A stretch of 64,000 bases of DNA from Flavobacteriaceae bacterium (GTDB lineage: Bacteria; Bacteroidota; Bacteroidia; Flavobacteriales; Flavobacteriaceae): assembly GCA_031277535.1 (NCBI GenBank), contig JAITMD010000021.1, forward strand, positions 62,001 through 126,000, given 5' to 3'. Positions 34,783 through 44,348 of this stretch are shown here, one piece after another (within the stretch, counting starts at the first letter, position 1; each line of letters starts with the position of its first letter). Below the pieces are notes generated by a model. That model was not told the origin of the DNA. It saw only the letters and a list, made by a program, of their open reading frames with translations, and searched no databases. The position numbers and the translations under genes were made by a program.

Positions 34783-36540
34783 TTAAAGAGTAATTGTTTC
34801 TTTGATAAATTGTGCTTCATAAAGTTGTTTATAGAAGCCGTTTGTTATCATCAATAATTCTTTATGTGTACCTTGTTCAACCACGCGACCTTTATCCATT
34901 ACAATGATACGATCAGCATTAATAATAGTAGCTAATCGATGAGCGATAATAATAGAGGTTCTATTTTGTGTTAAGTATTCTGTAGCGTGTTGTAGTAACT
35001 CTTCAGAGTGAGTATCGATAGATGATGTTGCTTCATCTAAGATTAAGATACTTGGGTTGCTGATATAAGCACGCAAGAAAGCAATCAATTGACGTTGACC
35101 AGAAGATAGCATGACACCTCTTTCTTTTACATTGTAATCGTAACCAAAAGGTAAACTTTCAATAAAGTCATGAATACCTATTTGTTTTGCAACTTTGACT
35201 ACTTCCTCTTTAGTAATAGCAGGATTGCGTAGTGTAATATTGTTTAAAATACTATCACTAAACAAAAACACATCTTGTAAGACAACGGCTACTTGTTTGC
35301 GCAAACTATCTAAAGTAAAATCTTTGATGTCTGTGCCATCTATTGTGATTGTACCACTGTCTATATCATAAAAGCGATTAAGCAAGTTAATGATTGTAGA
35401 TTTACCCGCTCCAGATGCACCAACAATAGCTACTGTTTGTCCTGCAGAAATATTCAAATCAATTCCTTTCAATACTTCTGTGCCAGGAATATAGCTAAAG
35501 TATACTTGGCTCAATGCTATTTCTCCTTTAAACTGCGGTGCAGCAATGCTACCACTGTCATCCATTTCTTCTTCTGTTTCCAACACATCAAACACACGTT
35601 CGGCAGCTATAATCCCCATTTGCATCACATTAAATTTATCCGCAATCTGACGCAAAGGATTAAACAGCATACTAATTAACATAGTGTAAGCAAATAAATC
35701 TCCAAAAGAAGTTAGGTTGTCACCTTCTACAATACTCATTCCTCCATACCAAATAACAATTCCTAAAGTCACAGAAGAAACGATATCTGCAATAGGGAAG
35801 AAGATAGAGTTGTATAAAATATTTTTTAACCAAGCTACATTGTGCTTGTGATTGATTTCTTTAAACTTTTCGTATTCAATGTCTTCTCTTGTAAACAATT
35901 GTACGATTTTCATTCCAGTCAATCGTTCTTGTACAAAGGTATTTAGGTTAGCAATTTGATTACGCACTTCTTGAAAAGCTGTTTTCATATGCTGCTGAAA
36001 CACTCTTGTAGCGTATATTAATATAGGCATTCCAAGTACTACAATAAAACTTAGTTTGTAGTTCATATAAAACATAATGCCTAATACAACAACCATTTTC
36101 AAAAGATCACTCACAATCATAAATAGCCCTTGACTGAATATACTGGCAATTGATTCAATATCTGATACAGCGCGAGTTACCAATTTTCCAACAGGTTCAT
36201 TGTCAAAATAGCGCATTTTGAAATTGATGATTTTATCAAACAATTTTTCACGAATATCTTTTACTATGTCTTGTCCCAGCCAATTGGCCCAATAGCTAAA
36301 AAAGAATTGCGACAATACTTCTAAAAGAAGTACAACACCCATAAGTGCTACATAAATAAGCAAGCCTGTTTTATCTTGAGGTTGTACATAGCTATCTACA
36401 GTCTGTTTTACCATATAAGGGCGTAGAGCCGCAAATATTGAAAGTGATACAGCATAGATAACCACCCAGTTAAAACGTGATTTATAGGGTTTGGCGTAAC
36501 TTAATATTTTTCGTAGTGATAGAGATTTAATTGTTTTCAT
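34783..36540 (-). CDS. ABC exporter half-transporter (MsbA-like)
   Basis: The 585 residues have an N-terminal six-helix ABC transmembrane domain (about 20-310) and a C-terminal nucleotide-binding domain. The Walker A is GASGAGKST, the signature VMLSSGQRQLIAFLRA (LSSGQ, slightly unusual for LSGGQ), Walker B ILILDEATSSID and the switch histidine IIIAHRLATI. It probably works as a homodimer moving lipids, a drug or a peptide across the inner membrane. Its start overlaps the end of truA by 4 bases. The window holds a second exporter of the same type at its right edge. Confidence 0.9.
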   Translation of the reverse strand: MKTIKSLSLRKILSYAKPYKSRFNWVVIYAVSLSIFAALRPYMVKQTVDSYVQPQDKTGLLIYVALMGVVLLLEVLSQFFFSYWANWLGQDIVKDIREKLFDKIINFKMRYFDNEPVGKLVTRAVSDIESIASIFSQGLFMIVSDLLKMVVVLGIMFYMNYKLSFIVVLGMPILIYATRVFQQHMKTAFQEVRNQIANLNTFVQERLTGMKIVQLFTREDIEYEKFKEINHKHNVAWLKNILYNSIFFPIADIVSSVTLGIVIWYGGMSIVEGDNLTSFGDLFAYTMLISMLFNPLRQIADKFNVMQMGIIAAERVFDVLETEEEMDDSGSIAAPQFKGEIALSQVYFSYIPGTEVLKGIDLNISAGQTVAIVGASGAGKSTIINLLNRFYDIDSGTITIDGTDIKDFTLDSLRKQVAVVLQDVFLFSDSILNNITLRNPAITKEEVVKVAKQIGIHDFIESLPFGYDYNVKERGVMLSSGQRQLIAFLRAYISNPSILILDEATSSIDTHSEELLQHATEYLTQNRTSIIIAHRLATIINADRIIVMDKGRVVEQGTHKELLMITNGFYKQLYEAQFIKETITL

Positions 36541-37292
36541 AAGTAAGGATAAGTCACTTTAGTCAAAAACAGCCCTTTGCCTGGTACAGAGAATCCTGCT
36601 TTACCTCGGTTTTTGCTTTCGATTATCTTTCTAAATTCAGCTAAATTGATTTTTTCTAATCCTACACTGATTAGAGTACCTACTATGGCACGAACCATAT
36701 TGCGCAAAAAGCGATTAGCCGAAATGGTAAATATTAATTTATTGTTTTCTTTTAGTTCCCAATGAGCTGTATAAATAGTACAGTTGAAGGTAAAAACATC
36801 TGTATGTGTTTTTGAAAAACATTCAAAGTCTTCATATTCAAATAGAATTTTGGCAGCTTCATTCATCAATTCAACGTTTAAAGGTTTAAAGTGATAGAAA
36901 CTTAAGTCATCACAAAAGGCATCTTTAAATAGATGCATGTGATATTCGTAAGTACGTGCTGTAGCATCAAAACGAGCATGCGCCTCTGTATCTACAGGAT
37001 GAATATTGTAAACAACAATATCTATAGGTAAAAACGAATTCATTTTTTGAACTAAAACAGGAATGTCTATGGCTTGTTCATAATCAAAATGTGCATACAT
37101 CTGTTTGGCATGTACTCCAGCATCTGTTCTACCTGCTCCAACCAATTCTATCGGTTGACGCAGCAAGGTGCTGATAGCGTTAGTCAAAGTTTCTTGTACT
37201 GTAGTAGCATTGGGTTGCACTTGCCACCCATGATAATGTGTACCGTTGTATGCAAATTCTAAAAAGTATCTCAAAGTAATCTGTTGTTTCAA
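36537..37292 (-). CDS. truA: tRNA pseudouridine(38-40) synthase TruA
   Basis: The 251-residue enzyme has the TruA catalytic motif AGRTDAGVHAKQMYAHFD (catalytic Asp in RTDAGVHA). It also has the N-terminal LEFAYNGTHYHGWQVQP and the C-terminal NRFLRNMVRAIVGTLI and RGKAGFSVPGKGLFL. It makes pseudouridine at positions 38-40 of tRNA anticodon stems. The downstream ABC exporter overlaps by 4 bases, so they are co-translated. Confidence 0.95.
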   Translation of the reverse strand: MKQQITLRYFLEFAYNGTHYHGWQVQPNATTVQETLTNAISTLLRQPIELVGAGRTDAGVHAKQMYAHFDYEQAIDIPVLVQKMNSFLPIDIVVYNIHPVDTEAHARFDATARTYEYHMHLFKDAFCDDLSFYHFKPLNVELMNEAAKILFEYEDFECFSKTHTDVFTFNCTIYTAHWELKENNKLIFTISANRFLRNMVRAIVGTLISVGLEKINLAEFRKIIESKNRGKAGFSVPGKGLFLTKVTYPYL

Positions 37293-37371
37293 AAAAACAA
37301 ATATACTTTAAAATAGTGAGTCGTGAATTTTAGTTAATATAAAATTAGGAGCTTCCTTGTTAGTGCTTCTA

Positions 37372-38193
37372 TTATTGAGGAGAAAGGGTTATAAAATTGC
37401 TGGATACCCAACCGCGTATGTTTTGATAGCTATTGTGAGTGCTCCCTTCTGTATGGTTAACAGATAAGTTTTCTGGATCAACTTCTACATAATACCAAGT
37501 GCGATCTTCTGCGCTGCGTTGTCCAATTAGTTTAATCTTGCTATTCTTTTTTATTTTACCCAATAAGTTGTCAGAAAAAATAGTAAAGAATGTATCGCTT
37601 TCAGGGTATTTATTACCCATAGATGGATAAATTCGAAAGTTGTAATCTTCATTTTGTACAATTCCCCATTTAGGGAGATTGTATATTTCAGCTATTTGGA
37701 TATCTGATTCAGGGATGTTTAAAGTTACAATGGCATAGTTTTCAAGCTGATGTGCTCCATCTTCGTCCAGTTGTAAAACTATATTTCCTTGAAAAACACT
37801 TTCTCCACAACACCCCGTTTGGGTATAAGTAATTGTTTTATTACGAGGAGAGAAGTAAACATTGCTGTAGTTTGCAGAGGTAACTAATGTATAGAGTTCT
37901 TCATCTTTGTCATAGTAAAAAATATAAAAGGAATCTTGCTCACCAGCCCCCAAAATATACATTACATCTTTTTTGTTTTTGGTAATGTTTGTATAGGTTT
38001 TTGTAAGTCCAGTCATATAGGAACCATCAATATTTTGGTTGAAAAATTGATCTATTTGCTCCTCTGTCTCAAAAGTGTATTGTCTTTTATTTTGCTCGTA
38101 GTAATCATCGTAGAACGTACTGAATTGAGCATATGAATTGTGAGAAAGGCTACATAAAATTAAAAGCAATATTGTATGGTACATTTTTTTCAT
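37372..38193 (-). CDS. Exported hypothetical protein with C-terminal SH3b-like region
   Basis: The 273 residues start with a signal peptide (MKKMYHTILLLILCSLSHNSYAQ). A beta-rich body has a CC pair (YTQTGCCGESVF). The C-terminal 90 residues (NFRIYPSMGNKYPES, KIKKNSKIKLIGQRSAEDRTWYYVEVD, RGWVSSNFITL) look like a bacterial SH3 domain, which usually binds peptidoglycan or a cell-surface ligand. Function unknown. It begins the accessory block that separates truA from the YfcE-like phosphoesterase gene. Confidence 0.7.
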   Translation of the reverse strand: MKKMYHTILLLILCSLSHNSYAQFSTFYDDYYEQNKRQYTFETEEQIDQFFNQNIDGSYMTGLTKTYTNITKNKKDVMYILGAGEQDSFYIFYYDKDEELYTLVTSANYSNVYFSPRNKTITYTQTGCCGESVFQGNIVLQLDEDGAHQLENYAIVTLNIPESDIQIAEIYNLPKWGIVQNEDYNFRIYPSMGNKYPESDTFFTIFSDNLLGKIKKNSKIKLIGQRSAEDRTWYYVEVDPENLSVNHTEGSTHNSYQNIRGWVSSNFITLSPQ

Positions 38194-38837
38194 AGGTCGT
38201 ATTTCTTTCTTTTAATAGATATAAAGGTAGGTAAAAGTTTTTGAGTTTAACACAAAGGAGATCTCGTCTCTATTTATCTGTTGTGTTCTTTTTAAAATGA
38301 TTACCTAATGCTTCAACAATAATTGAAGAATGACTCAACAATGCTTCAGCAAAAGGCTTCTCTAATAGAGCATTCTTGGACTATTGTTGAACAATCCTTG
38401 AAGGATTTCGGAAGAAAGTAGGTAGGTATTGGGACGATGGGGTGCTTTAGGTAATAATAGAATAAGAGGTGTTTTGTTTTAAGTTGTTTAATGTTAGTTA
38501 TTTAAGTTGTTTTTTGGAGTAAAAAAAAGAGACTGTTTTTTTAGAAATAGAAGGGTTTAGGGGTAAAAAAGAGCGGCTATTTTAAAAAAAGGATAGCATA
38601 CTTAAAAAAAAGGGTTACTTTTTATACGTTTTTAGATGAAAATTGAAAAAAGCTTCTACCTTTTTATTAAGGCAATTATAAGTTATTTTATGAACTGCTA
38701 TCTACACTTTAATCATTCAACTGTGTTTTATGTATTGCTCTTTTAAGTGGAGTTTCGAATACGAATGGTATTGGATGTAAATCCCTATATTTTTTTAACT
38801 TTACGTATCGATTTTTTGCTTTATTAAATGTTTATAT
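38194..38837. other. 644-bp gene-free region with dispersed short repeats
   Basis: I find no complete gene here. Positions 38312-38400 carry several copies, in both directions, of a CTTCAACAAT-like decamer. On the minus strand, codons from about 38377 down to a stop at 38270 read as a plausible protein tail (NALLEKPFAEALLSHSSIIV... FKKNTTDK) without a start. The rest is A- or T-rich homopolymer tracts, with a weak promoter-like TTG-N22-TAACTTTA just before the next gene. Confidence 0.5.
38312..38391. repeat. CTTCAACAAT-type repeat cluster
   Basis: TTCAACAATA (38312-38321) and its exact complement TATTGTTGAA (38382-38391) enclose related copies such as CTCAACAATG, CTTCAGCAAA and CTTCTCTAAT. 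It may be a decayed dispersed repeat or a gene remnant. Confidence 0.5.
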
Positions 38838-39623
38838 ATGAAAGGATTACTTCGGTTTTTTTTATTATTTTGTTCTCTTGGTGTTCTACAAGCACAAACT
38901 ACACAAAAGTTAATTCCCTTTCTAAAAGGGGAGTTGTATGGCTATACAACTATTGATAAAAATAAGGTAATTGATTTTCAGTTTACAAAAGCTTACCCTT
39001 TTGGGTATGAGTACAAAGGTTTATATTACCCTGATTTAGCAATGGTAGAAATAAAATATGCCCCTTATCTTTTAAATAGAAAAGGTGAACTGATTTCGTA
39101 TCAAGATTTTTTGAAGAAAGAGTTTAAAAAATATTCTTTTATAATAAGGGGAAAACAAAAAATTAATACACAGTATGTTACATTTATTGATGGAAATAAA
39201 CAAGGAGTAAAGGATATAGGAGGAAATGTAGTTGTACCTGCTATTTACGATGATATAATGATGTTTTCTTTTGAAAAAGAATATTGGAATGATGATAGTA
39301 ATAGCTTTTGTTTTCCCACTTATGTAGCAGGTGAAAAGCAAGGAGAATATACCCTTTTGAGAGTTGATAAACCAGAAGAGTATACACAAACAGAATACAA
39401 CTCATTTAGTTCTAATCATCTATTGGTAAGTAAGAAAATTGCAGAGAACACTTATCAATATGGTGTTTTGGGGGTAGATGGATTACATCCCATAGATAGT
39501 AAGTATATTAATGTGTATAAGTTTTATGAAACAGACCAAATTATTCATGTTGGTCTTGTTGTTAATAAGGAGATTGTTTCTATGTATATTGGTATAGATG
39601 GAACTGAGTATTATGAAGAGTGA
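38838..39623 (+). CDS. Exported WG-repeat-like protein
   Basis: The 261-residue product has a signal peptide (MKGLLRFFLLFCSLGVLQAQ). Several weak WG/KWG-like repeats follow: ELYGYTTIDKNKVIDFQFTKAYPF, KQGVKDIGGNVVVPAIYDDIMMF and QYGVLGVDGLHPIDSKYINVYKF. WG-repeat proteins in Bacteroidota are exported beta-propeller-like proteins of unknown function. It lies in the accessory block with the M64 peptidase and has no obvious terminator after it. Confidence 0.7.
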   Translation: MKGLLRFFLLFCSLGVLQAQTTQKLIPFLKGELYGYTTIDKNKVIDFQFTKAYPFGYEYKGLYYPDLAMVEIKYAPYLLNRKGELISYQDFLKKEFKKYSFIIRGKQKINTQYVTFIDGNKQGVKDIGGNVVVPAIYDDIMMFSFEKEYWNDDSNSFCFPTYVAGEKQGEYTLLRVDKPEEYTQTEYNSFSSNHLLVSKKIAENTYQYGVLGVDGLHPIDSKYINVYKFYETDQIIHVGLVVNKEIVSMYIGIDGTEYYEE

Positions 39624-39744
39624 GTTTTTTATCTATATCTTGTATTAAGTTGTTGTTTACGAAGAATAGGTTCACTTCTTTAAGCGTTAAAAATATTGTT
39701 GATAGGTATAGATTGCCTATTTTTACCTTCAAACTTTAAAGAAC

Positions 39745-41013
39745 ATGAAAAAACTTTTTGTCTTATTAGGATTGTGCATGAGTACTTTGGGACAGGCACA
39801 AAACTTTGGAGATTATTTTGAGAATAAAACCCTGCGCTTAGACTATATATTTGGTGGTAATGCCAAAACACAATATGTATTATTGGACGAGTTGGCTTCT
39901 TATCCTGTTTGGTCTGGAAGAACAACACATTTAGGTGAAGTACCCTTAAAGGGAAATGGACAAATAGAAGTGTATGACAATGCTTCAAATAAGTTAATTT
40001 ATAAAACAAGTTTTAGTACTTTGTTTCAAGAATGGTTGAGTACAGATGAAGCTAATACAGCAAATAGAAGTTTTGAAAACGTATATTTAATTCCTTTTCC
40101 AAAAGAGAAAGCAAGAGTAGAATTAGTTTTGTTTGATGCCGAAGGAAAGGTGAAAAATACGTTGACTCATCAAATAGATCCGAAGGATATTTTAATTCAT
40201 AAAAAGGGAATAAAAGATATTACACCTTATACTTATGTTCATAAGGCAAAAGAAGGACAAAAGGCAATTAATGTTGTTTTTGTAGCAGAAGGTTTTCAAC
40301 AAGGAGAAATGGATAAGTTTAATAAAGCTGTAAATACTTCGATACAAGAAATATTGAAACATAAACCATTTGGTCAATTAGCAGATCGCTTTAACTTTAT
40401 TGCTGTAAATAGTGCTTCTTTAGATTCAGGAGTGAGTGTACCGCGTGAGGGAAATTGGAAGAAAACAGCAATAGAATCTAATTTTGACACATTTTATTCT
40501 GAACGTTACTTAACAACAAATCGCATTAAAAAGTTACACGATGTATTGGCTGGTATTCCTTACGAGCATATTGTTATTTTGGCAAATACAGATGTTTATG
40601 GCGGTGGTGGAATATACAATTCATATACATTGACAACTACAGGACATAAAAAGTTTGCCCCTGTTGTAGTACATGAGTTTGGACATAGTTTTGCAGGTTT
40701 GGCAGATGAGTATTTTTATCCAAACGATGTATTGAGTGATTTGATATCGAATCAATCAGAACCTTGGGAACAGAATATTACCACTTTAGTTGATTTTGAT
40801 AGTAAATGGAAAAGTCAATTAAAAAAAGGGACACCTATTCCTACCCCAAACAAAGAAGCTAAAAAATATCCAATAGGAGTATATGAAGGATTGGAAGGAA
40901 AAAAAATATATAAAGCAGCAGACGACTGTAGAATGAAAACGAATGAATACGATCGTTTTTGTACCGTTTGTCAGAATGCGATAGAAAAATTAATTTTGTT
41001 TTATACAGAATAG
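39745..41013 (+). CDS. M64-family zinc metallopeptidase, exported
   Basis: The 422 residues have a signal peptide (MKKLFVLLGLCMSTLGQAQ), an N-terminal beta domain (about 25-150), and a C-terminal M64 (IgA-peptidase-like) catalytic domain. The zinc motif is VVVHEFGHSFAGLADEYFY (HExxHxxxxxxDE), and a later CRMKTNEYDRFCTVCQNAIE supplies cysteines for a disulfide. M64 peptidases of gut bacteroidetes can cleave host proteins; no claim about substrate is possible here. No T9SS C-terminal domain is visible. A terminator follows. Confidence 0.88.
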   Translation: MKKLFVLLGLCMSTLGQAQNFGDYFENKTLRLDYIFGGNAKTQYVLLDELASYPVWSGRTTHLGEVPLKGNGQIEVYDNASNKLIYKTSFSTLFQEWLSTDEANTANRSFENVYLIPFPKEKARVELVLFDAEGKVKNTLTHQIDPKDILIHKKGIKDITPYTYVHKAKEGQKAINVVFVAEGFQQGEMDKFNKAVNTSIQEILKHKPFGQLADRFNFIAVNSASLDSGVSVPREGNWKKTAIESNFDTFYSERYLTTNRIKKLHDVLAGIPYEHIVILANTDVYGGGGIYNSYTLTTTGHKKFAPVVVHEFGHSFAGLADEYFYPNDVLSDLISNQSEPWEQNITTLVDFDSKWKSQLKKGTPIPTPNKEAKKYPIGVYEGLEGKKIYKAADDCRMKTNEYDRFCTVCQNAIEKLILFYTE

Positions 41014-41018
41014 AGCAG

Positions 41019-41049
41019 AAGCTTCTCTTTTTTGGAGGAGCTTTTTTTT
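41019..41049 (+). terminator. Intrinsic terminator
   Basis: Stem AAGCTTCTC/GAGGAGCTT (one wobble) with a 7-base loop, then T8, 6 bp after the M64 stop codon. Confidence 0.8.
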
Positions 41050-41066
41050 AAATATAGCGTAGAACA

Positions 41067-41576
41067 GTGAAAAAAATATTGTTGTTGTCAGATACACATG
41101 GATGTATAGACGAATCGATTTTAAAGTATGTACGTCAAGCAGATGAGGTGTGGCATGCAGGAGATATTGGCGATTTGATTGTAACAGATACAATTCAAAA
41201 GTTAAAACCTTTACGTGCAGTAACAGGAAATATTGACGGAAAAGAGGCAAGAGGTGAGTTTGCAGAAGAGCTCTTGTTTGACTGTGAAGGAATGAAGGTT
41301 TATATAATTCATATCGGGGGGTATCCAGGGAAATATAGGGCTAATGTAAAAGCGCGAATTAAGGAAGATTACCCTGCTATTTACATTTGCGGACATTCAC
41401 ATATATTAAAAGTGCAATATGATCAAGAGTTAAATGTATTACACATGAATCCGGGTGCAGCAGGAATTTCAGGATTTCATCAAGTACGTACGATGTTGCG
41501 TTTTGAAATTGACCAAGGAAAAATAAGCAATTTGGAAATTATAGAATGGCCTAAAAATAAAAAAACCGAACAATAA
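41067..41576 (+). CDS. YfcE-type metallophosphoesterase
   Basis: A 169-residue calcineurin-like phosphodiesterase. The metal ligands appear as LLLSDTHGC (DxH), WHAGDIGD (GDxxD), VTGNIDG (GNxD), and HIGGYPG with ICGHSHILK (GHxH). The start is GTG at 41067, giving MKKILLLSDTH; no ATG is available upstream. It probably hydrolyses phosphodiesters with Mn2+; the physiological substrate is unknown. The stop codon lies in the loop of a terminator hairpin, whose left arm encodes the last lysines. Confidence 0.9.
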   Translation: MKKILLLSDTHGCIDESILKYVRQADEVWHAGDIGDLIVTDTIQKLKPLRAVTGNIDGKEARGEFAEELLFDCEGMKVYIIHIGGYPGKYRANVKARIKEDYPAIYICGHSHILKVQYDQELNVLHMNPGAAGISGFHQVRTMLRFEIDQGKISNLEIIEWPKNKKTEQ

Positions 41577-41591
41577 ATGTTCGGTTTTTTA
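41561..41591 (+). terminator. Terminator overlapping the end of the phosphoesterase gene
   Basis: Stem AAAAAACCGAACA (41561-41573)/TGTTCGGTTTTTT (41579-41591), with the TAA stop in the 5-base loop. Confidence 0.9.
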
Positions 41592-41618
41592 GCGCACTAA
41601 TAAACTAAGATGTTAGGT

Positions 41619-42035
41619 TTATCGTAGTCGATCTACAGATTTTACAAGATCTTCATCCTTCTTGATGGCTTTATTAGCTAATGCTAACAAAATGATAGAA
41701 ACAAGAGGGAGGAACATTCCAATACCTTTCTCAGAAACTAACTCTGTAGCTTCTCCAGATACATTTAGCGAACGATAGACGAATAATCCTAATAGTATAA
41801 AGTTTGATATTATATTCAATCGGTTGTAAACAAATTGTTTTTGTCTTGTTTTGTAAGACATGATAGAAACAATAGATAAAGTAAATGAAAGACCAAATAA
41901 AATAGCGAACATTGGTACTTGCATAAAGAAAACATCTTGTTTAAGAGCATTTGTCCAAAGTCGTGCTACAAAAGGCACAACCCCCATCACAACTGCTGCA
42001 ACTATCATATAAATGGTTTGAATTCTCTGTAACAT
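41619..42035 (-). CDS. DUF4293 membrane protein
   Basis: The 138 residues hold four hydrophobic segments (about 7-24, 40-58, 75-92 and 104-121) and begin MLQRIQTIYMIVAAVVMG, the family N-terminus of DUF4293 proteins. Function unknown. It is divergent from rho, 193 bp apart, an arrangement I recall from other flavobacteria. Confidence 0.85.
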   Translation of the reverse strand: MLQRIQTIYMIVAAVVMGVVPFVARLWTNALKQDVFFMQVPMFAILFGLSFTLSIVSIMSYKTRQKQFVYNRLNIISNFILLGLFVYRSLNVSGEATELVSEKGIGMFLPLVSIILLALANKAIKKDEDLVKSVDRLR

Positions 42036-42228
42036 ATTTGATTATCTACATTTCGAAGATACAAAAATACTGTTTCTTTTCTTTAAAAACCTATTGTTTT
42101 TTAATTTTTATTCGTAATATTGCAGTAGTGATGTCGTAAGTTCTTCATAATACGGCAATTCTATTTTAAATATTCCATTCTTATTTAAATTACACCATTC
42201 ATATTTTACATAATCTATCAACATTTAT

Positions 42229-44127
42229 ATGTTTGAAAAATCCGAATTAGAGAAAATGAAGGTTGCTGACCTTCAAGAGATAGCTAAAAACCTAAAAGTA
42301 CAAAAGATTACTTCTTTGAAAAAAGGTGAGCTAATTTCGAAAATAGAAGAACATCAGAAACCTGTAACTGCTCCAAAAACAGTTGAAAAAGTAGCACCAA
42401 AGGCAAAAGCGCCTATTGAGCCAAAAACAGGGAATAATGATGTAGCTACAACTACTGCCAACGTAAAAGAGAAAAGACCTCGTACTACTGTAGCAGTACC
42501 TGTAGAGAAAGAGCAGGTGGTGTCGGATGTTAAGGTAAGTGAAAACAAACCTGTAGATTCTGTAAAGAAAGCACCGCGTACACGAATTAATACAACAACT
42601 AATGCTACACCTGTAGAACATACAAAAGAAGAAGCTGTAGTTGAAAGTATAGAAACGAAAACGAAGGTAAATCAAGATAATCGCAATCAAAATAGAGAGG
42701 GACGTAAGGACTCTTTTAAAAAGAGAAACGATTTCAAAAAAGATAACAATCAACAACAACAAAGAGATAATAGAAAACAACACAACCCTAATAATCAACA
42801 AGGAAGTGTAGTAGAAAATGTGGCTGTAGAACCAGTTGTTGAACACGCTGAAAATACTGTGGTAGAAAACCATCAAACAAATGAACGTCAACAACAAGGA
42901 CGTCAAGAGGGAGAAGGGAAAAAACATCAACAAAATAATAATCAGCAGAATAATAAAAATAACAACAACAATAATCACAAGAAAAATAATTACCGAGAAC
43001 CAGATTATGAGTTTGATGGAATTATTGAAAGTGAAGGTGTGCTTGAAATGATGCCTGATGGATATGGGTTCTTGCGTTCTGCGGATTACAACTATCTATC
43101 TTCTCCAGATGATATTTATTTATCTCAATCTCAAATAAGACTATTCGGATTAAAAACAGGTGATACTGTAAAAGGAGTGGTTCGTCCTCCGAAAGAAGGA
43201 GAGAAGTTCTTCCCTTTAGTACGTGTATTAAAAATAAACGGACATGATCCACAAGCAGTACGTGATAGAGTGTCTTTTGAGCATTTAACACCTATTTTCC
43301 CAACGGAGAAATTTAATTTAGACGGAAAGCGCAGTACAATATCTACTCGTATTATGGATATGTTTGCCCCAATTGGTAAGGGACAACGTGGTATGATCGT
43401 TGCTCAGCCAAAAACAGGTAAAACAATGTTGTTGAAAGAAGTAGCAAATGCTATTGCTGCTAATCATCCAGAAGCTTATTTAATTGTATTATTGATTGAT
43501 GAGCGTCCAGAAGAGGTGACAGATATGCAACGCAGTGTAAGAGGAGAGGTTGTGGCTTCTACTTTTGATGAACCAGCAGAAAGACATGTGAAAGTAGCTA
43601 ATATTGTGCTGGAAAAAGCAAAACGTTTGGTAGAATGTGGACATGATGTAGTGATTCTATTAGATTCAATTACTCGTTTAGCGCGTGCATACAATACAGT
43701 TCAACCAGCTTCAGGTAAAGTATTGAGTGGAGGGGTAGATGCTAATGCACTACAAAAACCAAAAAGATTCTTTGGTGCTGCTCGTAATATTGAAAATGGT
43801 GGATCATTGAGTATTATTGCAACAGCATTGGTAGATACAGGATCTAAAATGGATGAGGTTATTTTTGAAGAGTTTAAAGGAACAGGTAATATGGAGTTAC
43901 AATTAGACCGTAGATTGGCTAATAAACGAATATTCCCTGCTATTGATATTACTTCGTCAAGTACACGTAGAGATGATGAATTGTTGGATAAAAATGCGTT
44001 ACAACGTACATGGACAGTAAGAAAAGTAATGGATGATATGAATTCTTATGAGGCAATGAATCTGATAATTGACAATATTAAAGACACTCGCGATAACGAG
44101 GAGTTTTTTGACTCAATGAAAGGATAA
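42229..44127 (+). CDS. rho: Transcription termination factor Rho
   Basis: The 632 residues have an N-terminal Rho_N/SAP-like helix region (MFEKSELEKMKVADLQEIAKNL), then about 200 residues of Lys/Glu/Asn/Gln-rich low complexity. After it comes the RNA-binding cold-shock domain (LEMMPDGYGFLRSADYNY) and the hexameric ATPase with Walker A AQPKTGKTML and VVILLDSITRLARAYN. The long Asn/Gln-rich insertion is typical of Bacteroidota Rho and may bind RNA or phase-separate. No key ATPase residue is missing. An intrinsic terminator follows. Confidence 0.96.
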   Translation: MFEKSELEKMKVADLQEIAKNLKVQKITSLKKGELISKIEEHQKPVTAPKTVEKVAPKAKAPIEPKTGNNDVATTTANVKEKRPRTTVAVPVEKEQVVSDVKVSENKPVDSVKKAPRTRINTTTNATPVEHTKEEAVVESIETKTKVNQDNRNQNREGRKDSFKKRNDFKKDNNQQQQRDNRKQHNPNNQQGSVVENVAVEPVVEHAENTVVENHQTNERQQQGRQEGEGKKHQQNNNQQNNKNNNNNNHKKNNYREPDYEFDGIIESEGVLEMMPDGYGFLRSADYNYLSSPDDIYLSQSQIRLFGLKTGDTVKGVVRPPKEGEKFFPLVRVLKINGHDPQAVRDRVSFEHLTPIFPTEKFNLDGKRSTISTRIMDMFAPIGKGQRGMIVAQPKTGKTMLLKEVANAIAANHPEAYLIVLLIDERPEEVTDMQRSVRGEVVASTFDEPAERHVKVANIVLEKAKRLVECGHDVVILLDSITRLARAYNTVQPASGKVLSGGVDANALQKPKRFFGAARNIENGGSLSIIATALVDTGSKMDEVIFEEFKGTGNMELQLDRRLANKRIFPAIDITSSSTRRDDELLDKNALQRTWTVRKVMDDMNSYEAMNLIIDNIKDTRDNEEFFDSMKG

Positions 44128-44152
44128 TTAATGATTACAGTTATATAATACA

Positions 44153-44193
44153 AATAAGGGAGATAATAGAAGTGATTATCTTCCTTATTTTTT
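44153..44193 (+). terminator. Intrinsic terminator of rho
   Basis: Stem AATAAGGGAGATAAT/ATTATCTTCCTTATT (one wobble) with a 7-base loop and a T run. Confidence 0.88.
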
Positions 44194-44348
44194 TGTACCT
44201 ATTGTGGTTATATAGTTCTTAAAGGTGAGTATATTTGAAACTTATTGGAAAGAAATAATTGATTGTGTTCTTGTTTAAGAATAGCAAAAAGTATGAATAA
44301 GTTTTTTTAACTTTAGGGTAAAATAGAAACAATAAAGAGTGTGATTTT

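Noticed and set aside
42331..42978. Long open frame antisense to the Asn/Gln-rich part of rho
   Set aside because: It is the complement of low-complexity AAC/CAA/GAA codons; composition (Phe, Ile, Leu, Ser) is an artefact and no family resemblance is seen.
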